Origin: Streptomyces sp. NBS 14/10
Lineage (GTDB): Bacteria; Actinomycetota; Actinomycetes; Streptomycetales; Streptomycetaceae
Direction: 5' to 3'
Length of the DNA stretch: 64,000 bases
Assembly (NCBI RefSeq): GCF_002224125.1
Contig: NZ_NCSM01000016.1
Span: 128,697 to 192,696 of the forward strand
Under the pieces are notes generated by a model. That model made no database searches, was not told the origin of the DNA, and worked only from the letters and a program-made list of their open reading frames with translations. The position numbers and the translations under genes were made by a program. Below are positions 29,987-38,961 of the stretch, piece after piece. Numbering within the stretch: the stretch's first letter is position 1; every line of letters starts with the position of its first letter.

Positions 29987-30783
29987 CGCCTGGGTCGGCC
30001 TCGTTCATGGACTTCCTGTCCGAGCACCAGCCCGAGCTGCTCCCGGGGAAGCGCTCGCTCCCCCCGGTGCAGGGCGTTCTCGAGGCCCCTCACGGCACGA
30101 CGATCGTCGCGGCGACCTTCCCCGGCGGCGTGGTGCTCGCCGGTGACCGCCGCGCGACGATGGGCAACCTGATCTCCCAGCGCGACGTCGAGAAGGTTTT
30201 CCCCGCCGACGAGTACTCGGCCGTCGGCATCGCGGGCACGCTCGGCTTCGCCGTCGAGATGGTCAAGCTGTTCCAGCTGGAGCTGGAGCACTTCGAGAAG
30301 GTCGAAGGCACCACCCTCTCCCTGGAGGGCAAGGCCAACCGGCTGTCCACCATGATCCGCGGCAATCTGGGCATGGCCATGCAGGGCCTGGCCGTCGTCC
30401 CGATCTTCGCGGGCTGGGACGTCGACCGCGAGAAGGGCCGCATCTTCTCCTACGACGTGACCGGCGGGCGCTCCGAGGAGCACGGCTTCGCCGCCACCGG
30501 CTCCGGCTCCCTGTTCGCCCGCGGCGCGCTCAAGAAGCTGTACCGCGAGGATCTGACCGAATCCGACACCGCCACCGCCGTAGTCCAGGCACTGTACGAC
30601 GCCGCTGACGAGGACTCCGCTACCGGCGGCCCCGACCTCGGCCGGCGCATCTACCCCATCGTCACGGTGATCACCGAGGACGGCTTCAAGCGGCTCACCG
30701 AGGCGGAGGTCTCCGAGATCGCCCGCACCATCCACGAGCGGCGGCTCGAGCAGCCGGACGGCCCGCGGGCCTCGCTGCTCTGA
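29938..30783 (+). CDS. prcB: 20S proteasome beta subunit
   Basis: 281 residues from GTG 29938 (GGAAGG seven bases upstream). The propeptide of 53 residues ends ...EAPHG and is cleaved to expose catalytic Thr54 in [24 protein letters not shown]; the catalytic Asp and Lys are in AGDRRAT and [11 protein letters not shown]. The N-terminus [20 protein letters not shown] matches what I recall of the S. coelicolor subunit, which supports this start despite its overlap with the HNH gene. Forms the inner rings of the core with PrcA. Confidence 0.96.
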   Translation: MEANSRSTGRLPAAFLTPGSASFMDFLSEHQPELLPGKRSLPPVQGVLEAPHGTTIVAATFPGGVVLAGDRRATMGNLISQRDVEKVFPADEYSAVGIAGTLGFAVEMVKLFQLELEHFEKVEGTTLSLEGKANRLSTMIRGNLGMAMQGLAVVPIFAGWDVDREKGRIFSYDVTGGRSEEHGFAATGSGSLFARGALKKLYREDLTESDTATAVVQALYDAADEDSATGGPDLGRRIYPIVTVITEDGFKRLTEAEVSEIARTIHERRLEQPDGPRASLL

Positions 30784-30837
30784 GGGGACGGTTGACCCGG
30801 AATGCATTCGCCATTGACAGAAAGGGACGGATAGCCG

Positions 30838-31623
30838 GTGACGACGCCGTTCTATGTATCGCCCCAGCAGGCCATGGCCGACCGCGCCGAGTACGCCCGC
30901 AAGGGCATCGCGCGCGGCCGCAGCGTGGTCGTGCTGCAGTATGCCGACGGCATCCTCTTCGTCGCGGAGAACCCGTCCCGCGCGCTGCACAAGGTCAGCG
31001 AGATCTATGACCGGATCGCCTTCGCGGCGGTCGGCAAATACAACGAGTTCGAGAATCTGCGCATCGGTGGTGTCCGCTACGCCGACCTGCGCGGCTACAC
31101 GTACGACCGCGACGATGTGACCGCCCGCGGCCTCGCCAATGTCTACGCCCAGACGCTCGGCACCATCTTCTCCAGCGCCGCGGAGAAGCCCTATGAGGTC
31201 GAGCTGATCGTCGCCGAGGTCGGGGACGGCCCCGAGGACGACCAGATCTACCGGCTGCCGCACGACGGTTCCATCGTCGACGAGCACGGCTCGGTCGCTG
31301 TGGGTGGCAACGCCGACCAGATCAGCAGCTATCTCGACCAGCGCCACGTGGACGGCATGACCCTCGCCGAGGCGCTGAAACTGGCCGTCGAATCCCTCGC
31401 CCGGGACAGCAACGGCGGCGAGCGCAGCCTCACCGCCGAGCAGCTCGAGGTCGCGGTGCTGGACCGGACGCGACCGCAGCAGCGGAAGTTCAAGCGGATG
31501 CTGGGCAGCCAGCTGACCCGCCTCCTGGAGAGCGCCACGGCCGAGGGCGAGGCCGCGACCGATTCCGAGGCGGATTCCGAGGCCGAGACATCGGCCGAGG
31601 AGTCCTCCGAGACGGAGGAGTAA
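30838..31623 (+). CDS. prcA: 20S proteasome alpha subunit
   Basis: A 261-residue alpha-type subunit: N-terminal helix and gate region [23 protein letters not shown], then a beta sandwich with [26 protein letters not shown]. There is no propeptide or catalytic Thr, as expected. The C-terminal tail is Glu/Ser-rich ([14 protein letters not shown]). It forms the outer rings on which ARC docks. GTG start with AAGGGACGG upstream, 54 bases after prcB. Confidence 0.96.
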   Translation: MTTPFYVSPQQAMADRAEYARKGIARGRSVVVLQYADGILFVAENPSRALHKVSEIYDRIAFAAVGKYNEFENLRIGGVRYADLRGYTYDRDDVTARGLANVYAQTLGTIFSSAAEKPYEVELIVAEVGDGPEDDQIYRLPHDGSIVDEHGSVAVGGNADQISSYLDQRHVDGMTLAEALKLAVESLARDSNGGERSLTAEQLEVAVLDRTRPQQRKFKRMLGSQLTRLLESATAEGEAATDSEADSEAETSAEESSETEE

Positions 31624-31648
31624 CCCTCCCCGCCACCTCACCCACCAT

Positions 31649-31678
31649 GGCGCGCCTCGGCCCCAGCCGAGGCGCGCC
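31649..31678. terminator. Terminator after prcBA
   Basis: A perfect 12-bp stem GGCGCGCCTCGG/CCGAGGCGCGCC with loop CCCCAG, 25 bases after prcA. A second small hairpin (GCCACCC at 31752, GGGTGGC at 31763) could end the convergent lacI gene. Confidence 0.7.
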
Positions 31679-31818
31679 GAGGCGTCTGCGGCCCCGGCAG
31701 TCGGCCTCGGGCATGCCGACTGGCGCATGATTGGCGAAGCGAAGCGGCGGGGGCCACCCCCAAGGGTGGCTGGGGGCGTGCCGGAGCGGCGTGCGGGCAA
31801 TCCGTGGCTGGTGCGGGG

Positions 31819-33345
31819 CTAGCGTGGTGGCGGGGCGCTGGAGCCGCGGGGGACGAGTTCCACCGGGAGCGATGTGTCGCGTGCCGGATCGCCGGCCAGG
31901 ACCGCCATCAGGGCCCGCATACCGGCCGCACCGACCGCCTCCGCCGGCAGCCGTACCGTCGTCAGCTCCGGGTCGACCGCCGTGGCCAGCGCGAGGTCGT
32001 CGAAGCCGGTGACCGAGACGTCGTCCGGCACGCGCAACCCCAGCCGCCGGGCGGCCTTGCAGGCGCCGGCCGCCAGGATGTCGTCGTCGCATACGAGCGC
32101 TGTGGGGCGGGGGCCGGGGCGGGTGAGTGCCCGTTCGGCCGCGCGGCGGCCCTCGTCGACCGTCAGGGGGGCCGCCTCGGTGTGCAGGGAGGCGCCCGGG
32201 ACCGCGCCCACCGCCGCCGCGAGGGTCCGCGCGCGGACCCGGAAGGTCCAGGTGTCCACGGCCGCCGCGACATGGGCGATACGGCGGTGTCCCAGGCCCA
32301 GGAGGTGCCCGGCGGCCTGTCGCATGCCGTCGGCGATGTCGAGGTTGACCGTGGCCACCGCGGCGGTCTCATCGGGGGAGCTGTCGAGCATCACCAGCGG
32401 GAGCCCCCCGCCGCGCACCGCGGCCAGCGCGTCCGCCGCCATCGAGGAGGCGATCACGCCGTCGAGCGAGGCCCGCGCCGAGTCGAAGGGGTCGCGCGCC
32501 GGGCCTACGCCCTCCGGGGACGGGTAGAGCACCACTCCGAAACCGCCCTCGGCGGCCACGCGCGCGGCGCCGGTGTACACCCGTGCGAAGAACTCCGTGG
32601 TGAGCGCCGGGACGACGAGCAGCGCGGTCCTGGTCCGGCCGAGGCGGAGGCTGCGGGCCGCGAGGTTCGGCCGGTAGCCGAGTTCGCGCGCGGCGGCGCG
32701 CACCGCCGCCGCGGTGCGTTCCGACACGCGTCCGGCCCACTTGTCGCCCAGGACCAGCGAAACGGTCGCCTGCGACACGCCCGCGACCCGAGCCACATCC
32801 CGACTGGTCGCCCGCCCCCCGGCCACCCGCCGCCCCCCGCGCCCCCCGCCCGGCCCCTGGCCGGCCCCGGTCTGGCCCGCCGTCCGCCCACCCACGTGGC
32901 CCGCGCCGCCCGCGCCCGGTTCCCGGTCGGCGCTCATCTCGCGCGCCGTCCGCCCGCCCACGTGGTTCGAGCCGTCTGCGTCGGCCGCGCCGCCCCTGCC
33001 GCCCCTGCCGTCCGCGTGCCCTGCGCCCGGTTCCCAGTCGGCCCCCGTCTTGCGAGCCGCTCGCCCGCCCACATCGCCTCCGTGCCCCGCGCCTGGTCCC
33101 CGGCTGACGCCCGACTCACGCGCCGTCCGCCCGCCCACGTGGCCCGCGCCGTCCATGCCGTCCCCGCGCCCCGCGCCGCCCGCGTGTCCCCGGCCCGGCG
33201 CCCCGCCGCCCGCATCGGCCTCGGCCTCGGCCTCGGTCTCCGCCAAACCGTGGCTCTCCAGGGCGGTCGGCCGCGCGAGCGCGCCCGCGCTCCCGCGCCG
33301 CGCGCCGGGGGCGCGCGCCCCGTCGCCATTCGCGCTCGCCGCCAT
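31819..33345 (-). CDS. LacI-family regulator with a long repetitive N-terminal extension
   Basis: 508 residues from the ATG at 33345, which has GAGGGGAAGG upstream. Residues from about 179 are a normal LacI repressor: helix-turn-helix TSRDVARVAGVSQATVSLVL, hinge YRPNLAARSLRLGRT, and a periplasmic-binding-like effector domain with CDDDILAAGACKAARRLG and VSVTGFDDLALATAVDPEL. The first 178 residues are unusual: Gly/Ala/Arg-rich, with four units of about 22 residues of the form (H/D)VGGR(T/A)A(R/G) ... PGAG. It is divergent from an MFS transporter with a palindrome between them. The extension should be disordered; if a later start is used instead, it would be leader DNA, but no good internal ribosome site was noted. 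Confidence 0.82.
   Translation of the reverse strand: MAASANGDGARAPGARRGSAGALARPTALESHGLAETEAEAEADAGGGAPGRGHAGGAGRGDGMDGAGHVGGRTARESGVSRGPGAGHGGDVGGRAARKTGADWEPGAGHADGRGGRGGAADADGSNHVGGRTAREMSADREPGAGGAGHVGGRTAGQTGAGQGPGGGRGGRRVAGGRATSRDVARVAGVSQATVSLVLGDKWAGRVSERTAAAVRAAARELGYRPNLAARSLRLGRTRTALLVVPALTTEFFARVYTGAARVAAEGGFGVVLYPSPEGVGPARDPFDSARASLDGVIASSMAADALAAVRGGGLPLVMLDSSPDETAAVATVNLDIADGMRQAAGHLLGLGHRRIAHVAAAVDTWTFRVRARTLAAAVGAVPGASLHTEAAPLTVDEGRRAAERALTRPGPRPTALVCDDDILAAGACKAARRLGLRVPDDVSVTGFDDLALATAVDPELTTVRLPAEAVGAAGMRALMAVLAGDPARDTSLPVELVPRGSSAPPPR
32842..33141 (-). repeat. In-frame minisatellite inside lacI
   Basis: Four degenerate units of about 66 bases encoding HVGGRTAR or a close variant followed 12 residues later by PGAG. 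The second and third units are separated by an extra 15-residue Asp/Gly-rich insertion. Confidence 0.75.
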
Positions 33346-33411
33346 CGCCTTCCCCTCGCCATGGTCGTCACGGTCGCCCACCGTGAGGTGGACCGCGGTC
33401 GGCAGCCATGG

Positions 33412-33438
33412 TACGTATAACGGCGGACGTTATACGTA
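33412..33438. promoter_or_regulatory. Palindromic operator between lacI and MFS
   Basis: Perfect 10-bp arms TACGTATAAC/GTTATACGTA around GGCGGAC. It lies 67 bases upstream of the lacI start and 66 bases upstream of the MFS start, so one bound repressor could control both. It is AT-rich in a very GC-rich region and may overlap a -10 element. Confidence 0.65.
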
Positions 33439-33503
33439 AAACCTCGGGCGGACTCGCCCGAGGGAGCACACGAACCAGAAACCCCGAACAGAAAGGGCAG
33501 GCG

Positions 33504-34811
33504 ATGGTCGCCGGCTACAGGGACCTGCTGCGCAGCAAACACGCGGCCCGCCTCCTCATCGGCACGCTCGTGGGCCGGCTGCCGAACGCCACCGCCGCCC
33601 TCGCCGTCGTGCTCTTCACGCGCGCCGAGGGCGGCAGCTACGCCCTGGCCGGTGTGCTGTCCGCGGTCTACGGCGTGGGCAACGCGGTCGGTCAGCCGCT
33701 GCTCGGCCGGGCCGTGGACCATTACGGGCAGCCGCGGGTGATGCTGCCCGCGGCGGTGGCTTCCGCGGTCGCCATGGCCGTGTTCGCCGTGGTCGGGCTC
33801 GAGCCGCTGCCCGTCGCGTACGCCGCGATGCTGGCTGCCGGCCTGTTCACCCCGCCCCTGGAGGGCGGGCTGCGGGCGCTGTGGCCGGGGGTGCTCGGGC
33901 GGGAGGAGTGGGTGCATGCGGCGTATGCGCTGGACGCCGTCGCGCAGGAGGTGATCTTCTCCGTCGGGCCGCTGCTGGTGACCGCCCTGGTGGCGCTGTG
34001 GTCGGAGGCGGCGGCGCTGCTGGTGATCAATGTGATCGGGGTCGCGGGAGCGCTGTCGGTCGTGGTCTCGCCGCCCTCCCGCCAGTGGCGCTCGGCGCCG
34101 CGCGAGGCGCACTGGCTGGGCGCGCTGCGTTCGCGGGGGCTGCTGGTGTTGCTCGGCACGTTCTTCTTCGTCGGCATCGCGCTCGGCTCGATCGGCGTGG
34201 CGGCCGTCGGCTACGCGGACGAGCACGGCGGCGGCATGGTGTCCAGCTATCTGCTCTCCGCGCTGGGCGTCGGCGCGCTGGTGGGCGGTCTCGCGTACGG
34301 GGCGCGGCCTTGGGCCGGTCCGCCGGAGCGGCGGCTGCGGGTCCTGGTGGTCGCGCTGGCGCTCGGCTATCTGCCGCTGGTCCTGGTGCCCGGGGTCGCC
34401 GCGATGACGGCTCTCGCCGGGCTCTCCGGCCTCTTCCTGGCCCCCGCGCTCGCCTGCGTCTTCGTGGTCGTCGACCGGCACGCCCCGCGCGGCACGGTCA
34501 CTGAGGCGTTCTCCTGGCTGGTGACCACCTTCGTGGTGGGAAACGCCGCGGGAACGGCCGCCGCGGGGCCGGTGATGGAGCACGGCGGGGTGGCGGCGGG
34601 CTTCGCCGTTCCGGGGGCCGCCGGGGCGGTGGCGCTGGCCGTGCTGCTGGCCACCGCGCGCTTCCTCACCGGCACGCCGGGCGGTACGCCAACCAGTACG
34701 CCAACCGGCACACCAGGAGGGACACCAGGAGGGACGCCGGGTGAACCTCAGGCGGAAAATGATCGCAACCGTGCCGTCGAACCCGGTTTCAGAGCAGGCC
34801 ATCAGGCGTAA
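33504..34811 (+). CDS. MFS transporter
   Basis: A 435-residue major-facilitator protein with about 12 hydrophobic segments starting near residue 20 (ARLLIGTLVGRLPNATAALAV). It resembles the actinobacterial drug/sugar exporter group (Nre/AraJ-like) conserved beside pafA; its substrate is unknown. The C-terminal cytoplasmic tail holds six Gly-Thr-Pro-x units coded by a 12-base tandem repeat. ATG at 33504 follows AAAGGG. It ends nine bases before pafA. Probably repressed by the divergent LacI protein. Confidence 0.85.
   Translation: MVAGYRDLLRSKHAARLLIGTLVGRLPNATAALAVVLFTRAEGGSYALAGVLSAVYGVGNAVGQPLLGRAVDHYGQPRVMLPAAVASAVAMAVFAVVGLEPLPVAYAAMLAAGLFTPPLEGGLRALWPGVLGREEWVHAAYALDAVAQEVIFSVGPLLVTALVALWSEAAALLVINVIGVAGALSVVVSPPSRQWRSAPREAHWLGALRSRGLLVLLGTFFFVGIALGSIGVAAVGYADEHGGGMVSSYLLSALGVGALVGGLAYGARPWAGPPERRLRVLVVALALGYLPLVLVPGVAAMTALAGLSGLFLAPALACVFVVVDRHAPRGTVTEAFSWLVTTFVVGNAAGTAAAGPVMEHGGVAAGFAVPGAAGAVALAVLLATARFLTGTPGGTPTSTPTGTPGGTPGGTPGEPQAENDRNRAVEPGFRAGHQA
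34671..34742 (+). repeat. Six 12-bp in-frame tandem repeats in the MFS gene
   Basis: Units such as GGCACGCCGGGC and GGTACGCCAACC encode Gly/Ser-Thr-Pro-Gly/Thr and form the cytoplasmic tail. Copy number is likely to vary between strains. Confidence 0.85.
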
Positions 34812-34820
34812 TGTTCAGGC

Positions 34821-36182
34821 ATGGACCGCCGCATTTTCGGGCTGGAGAACGAGTACGGCGTCACGTGCACATTCAGGGGACAGCGCCGGTTGTCTCCTGA
34901 CGAAGTGGCGCGCTACCTCTTCCGCCGTGTCGTCTCCTGGGGCCGCAGCAGCAATGTCTTCCTGCGCAACGGCGCCCGCCTCTATCTCGACGTGGGCTCG
35001 CACCCGGAATACGCAACTCCCGAGTGTGACAACGTGACCGAGCTGGTCACCCACGACAAGGCAGGCGAGCGCATTCTCGAAGGTCTGCTCGTGGACGCCG
35101 AGCGCCGCCTGCACGAGGAGGGAATCGCGGGCGACGTCTATCTCTTCAAGAACAACACCGACTCGGCGGGGAACTCATACGGCTGTCACGAGAACTATCT
35201 GGTGGCCCGGCACGGTGAGTTCTCCCGCCTCGCCGACATTCTCATCCCCTTCCTGGTGACCCGGCAGCTGCTGTGCGGCGCCGGCAAGGTGCTGCAGACG
35301 CCGCGCGGCGCGGTCTACTGCGTCAGTCAGCGCGCCGAGCACATCTGGGAGGGCGTCAGCTCCGCGACCACCCGCTCCCGGCCGATCATCAACACCCGCG
35401 ACGAGCCGCACGCCGACGCCGAGCGCTATCGCAGGCTGCACGTCATCGTGGGCGACTCCAACATGTCCGAGACGACCATGCTGCTCAAGGTCGGCGCCAC
35501 CGATCTGGTGCTGCGCATGATCGAGGCGGGCACGGTGATGCGCGATCTGACCCTGGAGAACCCCATCCGGGCCATCCGTGAGGTCAGCCATGACATCACC
35601 GGACAGCGCAAGGTACGGCTGGCCAGCGGGCGCGAGGCATCCGCCCTCGAGGTCCAGCAGGAGTACTACGAAAAGGCGGTCGACTTCTGCGAGCGCCGCG
35701 GTATCCGCACCGGCACCGTCGAGCGCGTCCTCGAACTGTGGGGCCGCACTCTGGACGCGATCCGTACCGAAGAGCTGGACCGGATCGACACCGAGATCGA
35801 CTGGGTGATGAAATACCGGCTGATCGAGCGGTACCGGGCGAAGAACAACATCACCATGTCCCATCCGCGGATCGCCCAGATAGACCTCGCGTATCACGAC
35901 ATCCACCGCCGTCGAGGGCTGTACTACCTCCTGGAGAAGCGGGGTCAGGCGGCCCGGGTGTGCAACGACTTGAAGATTTTCGAGGGCAAGTCGGTGCCGC
36001 CGCAGACCACCCGTGCCCGGCTGCGCGGTGATTTCATCCGCCGCGCCCAGGAGCAGCGCCGCGACTTCACCGTCGACTGGGTGCACCTCAAACTCAATGA
36101 TCAGGCGCAGCGTACGGTGCTGTGCAAGGACCCGTTCCGCTCGGTGGACGACCGTGTGGAGAAGCTGATCGCCGGAATGTGA
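34821..36182 (+). CDS. pafA: Pup-protein ligase
   Basis: A 453-residue glutamine-synthetase-like ligase that phosphorylates the C-terminal Glu of Pup and joins it to substrate lysines. Motifs: [31 protein letters not shown] with the catalytic Asp, [20 protein letters not shown] and [23 protein letters not shown]. It lacks the extra loop of Dop. The start lies nine bases after the MFS gene. Confidence 0.96.
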   Translation: MDRRIFGLENEYGVTCTFRGQRRLSPDEVARYLFRRVVSWGRSSNVFLRNGARLYLDVGSHPEYATPECDNVTELVTHDKAGERILEGLLVDAERRLHEEGIAGDVYLFKNNTDSAGNSYGCHENYLVARHGEFSRLADILIPFLVTRQLLCGAGKVLQTPRGAVYCVSQRAEHIWEGVSSATTRSRPIINTRDEPHADAERYRRLHVIVGDSNMSETTMLLKVGATDLVLRMIEAGTVMRDLTLENPIRAIREVSHDITGQRKVRLASGREASALEVQQEYYEKAVDFCERRGIRTGTVERVLELWGRTLDAIRTEELDRIDTEIDWVMKYRLIERYRAKNNITMSHPRIAQIDLAYHDIHRRRGLYYLLEKRGQAARVCNDLKIFEGKSVPPQTTRARLRGDFIRRAQEQRRDFTVDWVHLKLNDQAQRTVLCKDPFRSVDDRVEKLIAGM

Positions 36183-36215
36183 CGACGGCGCCCGGACGGC
36201 CCATGTCCGGCGCGG

Positions 36216-36242
36216 GGCCCCGTACGTTTCGCGTACGGGGCC
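36216..36242. terminator. Terminator after pafA
   Basis: A perfect 11-bp stem GGCCCCGTACG/CGTACGGGGCC with loop TTTCG, 34 bases past the stop. Confidence 0.7.
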
Positions 36243-36302
36243 TCCGGCACGTCGTAGAGTGGCGCGCATTGCCCCCGCAGGATCTACCCAACGAGGACTT
36301 TC

Positions 36303-37304
36303 GTGCGCCGACGTTCCGTACTTCTTGCCGTGCCCGCCGGCTTGCTCACCGCCGCGGGCTGCGGCAGCGAGAAATCAGGATCCGAGAAGTCGTCCAAGGC
36401 CTCGCCGTCGCCGGAGACCAGCAGCCCGAAGGCCGCCGAGCCCACCGGCAAGATCGTGAGCGGGCCGGTGCCGGCCATCACCGGCGGTACGAAGTTCGGT
36501 GAGAAGCCGAAGATCGCCAAGGGCACGGGTACGCCGTCCTCGGACCTGGCCGTCAAGACGGTCATCAAGGGCGACGGGGCCAAGGTGGCCTCGGGCGACT
36601 ATCTCCAGGTGCACTATCTCGGCCAGATCTGGAACACCGCCAAGGTCTTCGACAACTCCTACGACCGGGGGCAGCCCGCCGTCTTCCCGATCGGCGTCGG
36701 CCAGGTCATCCCGGGCTGGGACAAGGGGCTGGTGGGCAAGCAGGTCGGCAGCCGGGTGGAGCTGGCCATCCCGCCGGCTCTCGGTTACGGGAAGCAGGGG
36801 CAGCCGCAGGCGGGGATCAAGGGGACGGACACGATGGTGTTCGTCGTCGACATCAAGAACGCCTTCAACGGCAAGAGCTCGGCCAAGGGCGACGAGGTGG
36901 CGCAGAGCAACCCCGATCTGCCCAAGGTCGGCACCGGGACCGACGGCAAGGCGCCGTCCATCGACGTCCCCAAGAAGGCCGCGCCCAAGAAGCTCGTCTC
37001 CGCCTATGTCATCGAGGGCGACGGGCCGAAGGTCAAGGCCACCGACTCGCTGCTGGTCCAGTACAAGGGTGTGCTGTGGGACGGCGGCAAGGAGTTCGAC
37101 GCGACCTATAAGAAGGGCCAGCTGGCGCAGTTCTCGCTGCAGCAGGTCGTCAAGGGCTGGGCGCAGGGGCTGACCGGCAAGAAGGTCGGCAGCCGGGTGC
37201 TGATCGTCATTCCGCCGGCCCTCGGCTACGGAAAGCAGGCCCAGCAGGGCATCCCGGCCAACTCCACTCTGGTCTTCTCCGTCGACATCCTGGCCGTTCT
37301 GTAA
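36303..37304 (+). CDS. Exported FKBP-type peptidyl-prolyl isomerase, two FKBP domains
   Basis: 333 residues. Signal peptide with a lipobox-like LTAAGC (Cys20) and a Ser/Lys/Pro linker, so probably a lipoprotein foldase on the outer face. Two FKBP units follow: the first at about 80-185 (YLQVHYLGQIWNTAKVFDNSY, GVGQVIPGWDKGLVGKQVGSRVELAIPPALGYG), the second at about 230-333 (VQYKGVLWDGGKEFDATY, GWAQGLTGKKVGSRVLIVIPPALGYG). GTG start. Its stop lies in a short duplication (GTTCTGTAAGAC twice). Confidence 0.92.
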   Translation: MRRRSVLLAVPAGLLTAAGCGSEKSGSEKSSKASPSPETSSPKAAEPTGKIVSGPVPAITGGTKFGEKPKIAKGTGTPSSDLAVKTVIKGDGAKVASGDYLQVHYLGQIWNTAKVFDNSYDRGQPAVFPIGVGQVIPGWDKGLVGKQVGSRVELAIPPALGYGKQGQPQAGIKGTDTMVFVVDIKNAFNGKSSAKGDEVAQSNPDLPKVGTGTDGKAPSIDVPKKAAPKKLVSAYVIEGDGPKVKATDSLLVQYKGVLWDGGKEFDATYKKGQLAQFSLQQVVKGWAQGLTGKKVGSRVLIVIPPALGYGKQAQQGIPANSTLVFSVDILAVL

Positions 37305-37323
37305 GACGGCGGTTCTGTAAGAC
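37296..37323 (+). repeat. Duplicated stop-codon segment
   Basis: GTTCTGTAAGAC at 37296-37307 and again at 37312-37323; the first copy contains the FKBP stop TAA. The period is 16, so the second stop is out of frame. Confidence 0.85.
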
Positions 37324-37359
37324 TGGGCAGGTTGCCCACCACGTAAGAGGAGCAAGTTC

Positions 37360-37734
37360 GTGAGCATCGACAAGCCCGAGGTCGACTTCCCGGGCGGCGA
37401 GCCGCCGAAGGACCTGGAGATCAAGGACATCTGGGAGGGCGACGGCCCCGTCGCCAAGGCCGGAGCCACCGTCTCCGTCCACTACGTCGGCGTCGCCTTC
37501 AGCACCGGCGAGGAGTTCGACGCGAGCTGGAACCGCGGCACCCCGCTGCAGTTCCAGCTCGGTGCCGGCCAGGTCATCTCCGGCTGGGACCAGGGGGTGC
37601 AGGGCATGAAGGTCGGCGGCCGCCGCCAGCTGATCATCCCGGCGCACCTGGCCTACGGCGATCGGGGCGCCGGTGGCGGCCGGATCAAGCCGGGCGAGAC
37701 GCTGATCTTCGTATGCGACCTGGTCGCCGCCTGA
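37360..37734 (+). CDS. Cytoplasmic FKBP-type peptidyl-prolyl isomerase
   Basis: A 124-residue single-domain FKBP without signal peptide. Active-site aromatic residues are seen in VHYVGVAFSTGEEFDASW, LGAGQVISGWDQGVQGMKVGGRRQLIIPAHLAYG and LIFVCDLV. GTG at 37360 with AAGAGG upstream. It forms a pair with the exported FKBP in front of pafBC, a conserved order. Confidence 0.93.
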   Translation: MSIDKPEVDFPGGEPPKDLEIKDIWEGDGPVAKAGATVSVHYVGVAFSTGEEFDASWNRGTPLQFQLGAGQVISGWDQGVQGMKVGGRRQLIIPAHLAYGDRGAGGGRIKPGETLIFVCDLVAA

Positions 37735-37819
37735 GGCAGGCGCGCCCAAGGCCCGTGCCCGCCTGAGGCCGGCGCGCCCAAGGCATGCCCGCCTGAGGCA
37801 GGCGAGGTCAAGGCCCGCG
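37728..37819 (+). repeat. Three 30-32-bp tandem repeats over an FKBP stop codon
   Basis: Copies begin at 37728, 37760 and 37790, each starting CGCCTGAGGC and containing CAAGGC. The first includes the gene's TGA stop. Confidence 0.85.
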
Positions 37820-37856
37820 GGTTGAGCGCCACGCCCGTGGCCCGAGCGCCCGCGTG

Positions 37857-37882
37857 GGGCCCCTGCCGCCCGGCAGGGGCCC
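37857..37882. terminator. Rho-independent terminator
   Basis: An 11-bp stem GGGCCCCTGCC/GGCAGGGGCCC with a 4-base loop, followed by TCGGCTTTT. It ends the FKBP pair before pafB. Confidence 0.8.
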
Positions 37883-37949
37883 TCGGCTTTTGTCCCGCGT
37901 CCCGGTAGCGGTACGGTCACGGTCGGAAGGTCACATAGAAGGGGCGTCG

Positions 37950-38948
37950 ATGGCGATTGCCAAGGCCGAGCGGCTGATGAATCTGGCGCTGTGCCTGTTG
38001 GGAACCCGGCGCCCGTTGACGAAGCGCGAGTTGCGCGAATCCATAGAGGCATACATCGAAGCTGCCGCGGCTGCTTCGGCCGCCAACTCGGCCTCCGGCT
38101 CGGGCGGCGACGAGGCGTTCAATCGCATGTTCGAGCGGGACAAGGACGATCTGCGTGAACTCGGCCTGATCATCGAGACCGTGGAGAGCGTCGACGGCGA
38201 GATCGGCTATCTCGCCCGCCGCGACAGCAACCGCCTCCCCCCGATCACCCTGGACGCCGAGGAGGCCGCGGCCCTCGGCCTGGCCGCGAAGGTCTGGCAG
38301 CAGGCCCGGCTCGCGGGCGCCGCCAGCGGTGCGCTGCAGAAGCTGCGCGCCGCCGGGATGCCGGTGGCCGAGGACCCGTACGACACCCAGCCGGCCGGCG
38401 CCCTGGAACCGCGGATCCCGGTCCATGAGGCCGCCTTCGAGCCGCTGATGCTCGCCTGCCGCGACCGCCGCCCCGTCATGTTCGACTACCGCAAGTCGAA
38501 CGCCGCCCGGCCCGAGCAGCGCCATGTCGAGCCGTGGGCGCTGGAGTGCTGGCGCGGCCACTGGTATCTGGCCGGATGGGACCGCGAGCGCACGGCGGAG
38601 CGGGTCTTCCGGCTCTCCCGGATCACCGGCAAGGTGCGTCTGCGGGCCGGCGCCTACGCCGCCGAGGTGCCCGACCACGTGACCGTGCGCGAGACCGTGG
38701 AGCGGTGGTCGGGGGAGACCGCCACCCGTACCGCCCGGATCAAACTGCGCTCCGGCCACGGCTACCCGCTGCGGGCCAGGGCGCTGCACACCCACCCGCT
38801 GGGCGACGGCTGGGACGAGCTGGAGGTCCCGTACGGACACGGGCTCGACGCCTGGCTGGTGGAGTTCGGCCCGGACGTGGTCGTCCTGGCGCCCGACGAA
38901 CTGCGGGCCGATGTCATCGACCGGCTGCGCGCCGTGGCCAAGGGCTGA
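37950..38948 (+). CDS. pafB: WYL-domain transcriptional regulator PafB
   Basis: 332 residues: N-terminal winged helix (ERLMNLALCLLGTRRPLTKRELRESI), middle helical region, WYL domain (VEPWALECWRGHWYLAGWDRERTAERVFRL) and a C-terminal WCX-like extension. PafB and PafC act as one heterodimer that turns on the RecA/LexA-independent DNA-damage response in actinobacteria; despite the gene name they are not part of the proteasome. ATG with AGAAGGGG upstream; 13 bases to pafC. Confidence 0.93.
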   Translation: MAIAKAERLMNLALCLLGTRRPLTKRELRESIEAYIEAAAAASAANSASGSGGDEAFNRMFERDKDDLRELGLIIETVESVDGEIGYLARRDSNRLPPITLDAEEAAALGLAAKVWQQARLAGAASGALQKLRAAGMPVAEDPYDTQPAGALEPRIPVHEAAFEPLMLACRDRRPVMFDYRKSNAARPEQRHVEPWALECWRGHWYLAGWDRERTAERVFRLSRITGKVRLRAGAYAAEVPDHVTVRETVERWSGETATRTARIKLRSGHGYPLRARALHTHPLGDGWDELEVPYGHGLDAWLVEFGPDVVVLAPDELRADVIDRLRAVAKG

Positions 38949-38961
38949 GGGGGGATTCCAC

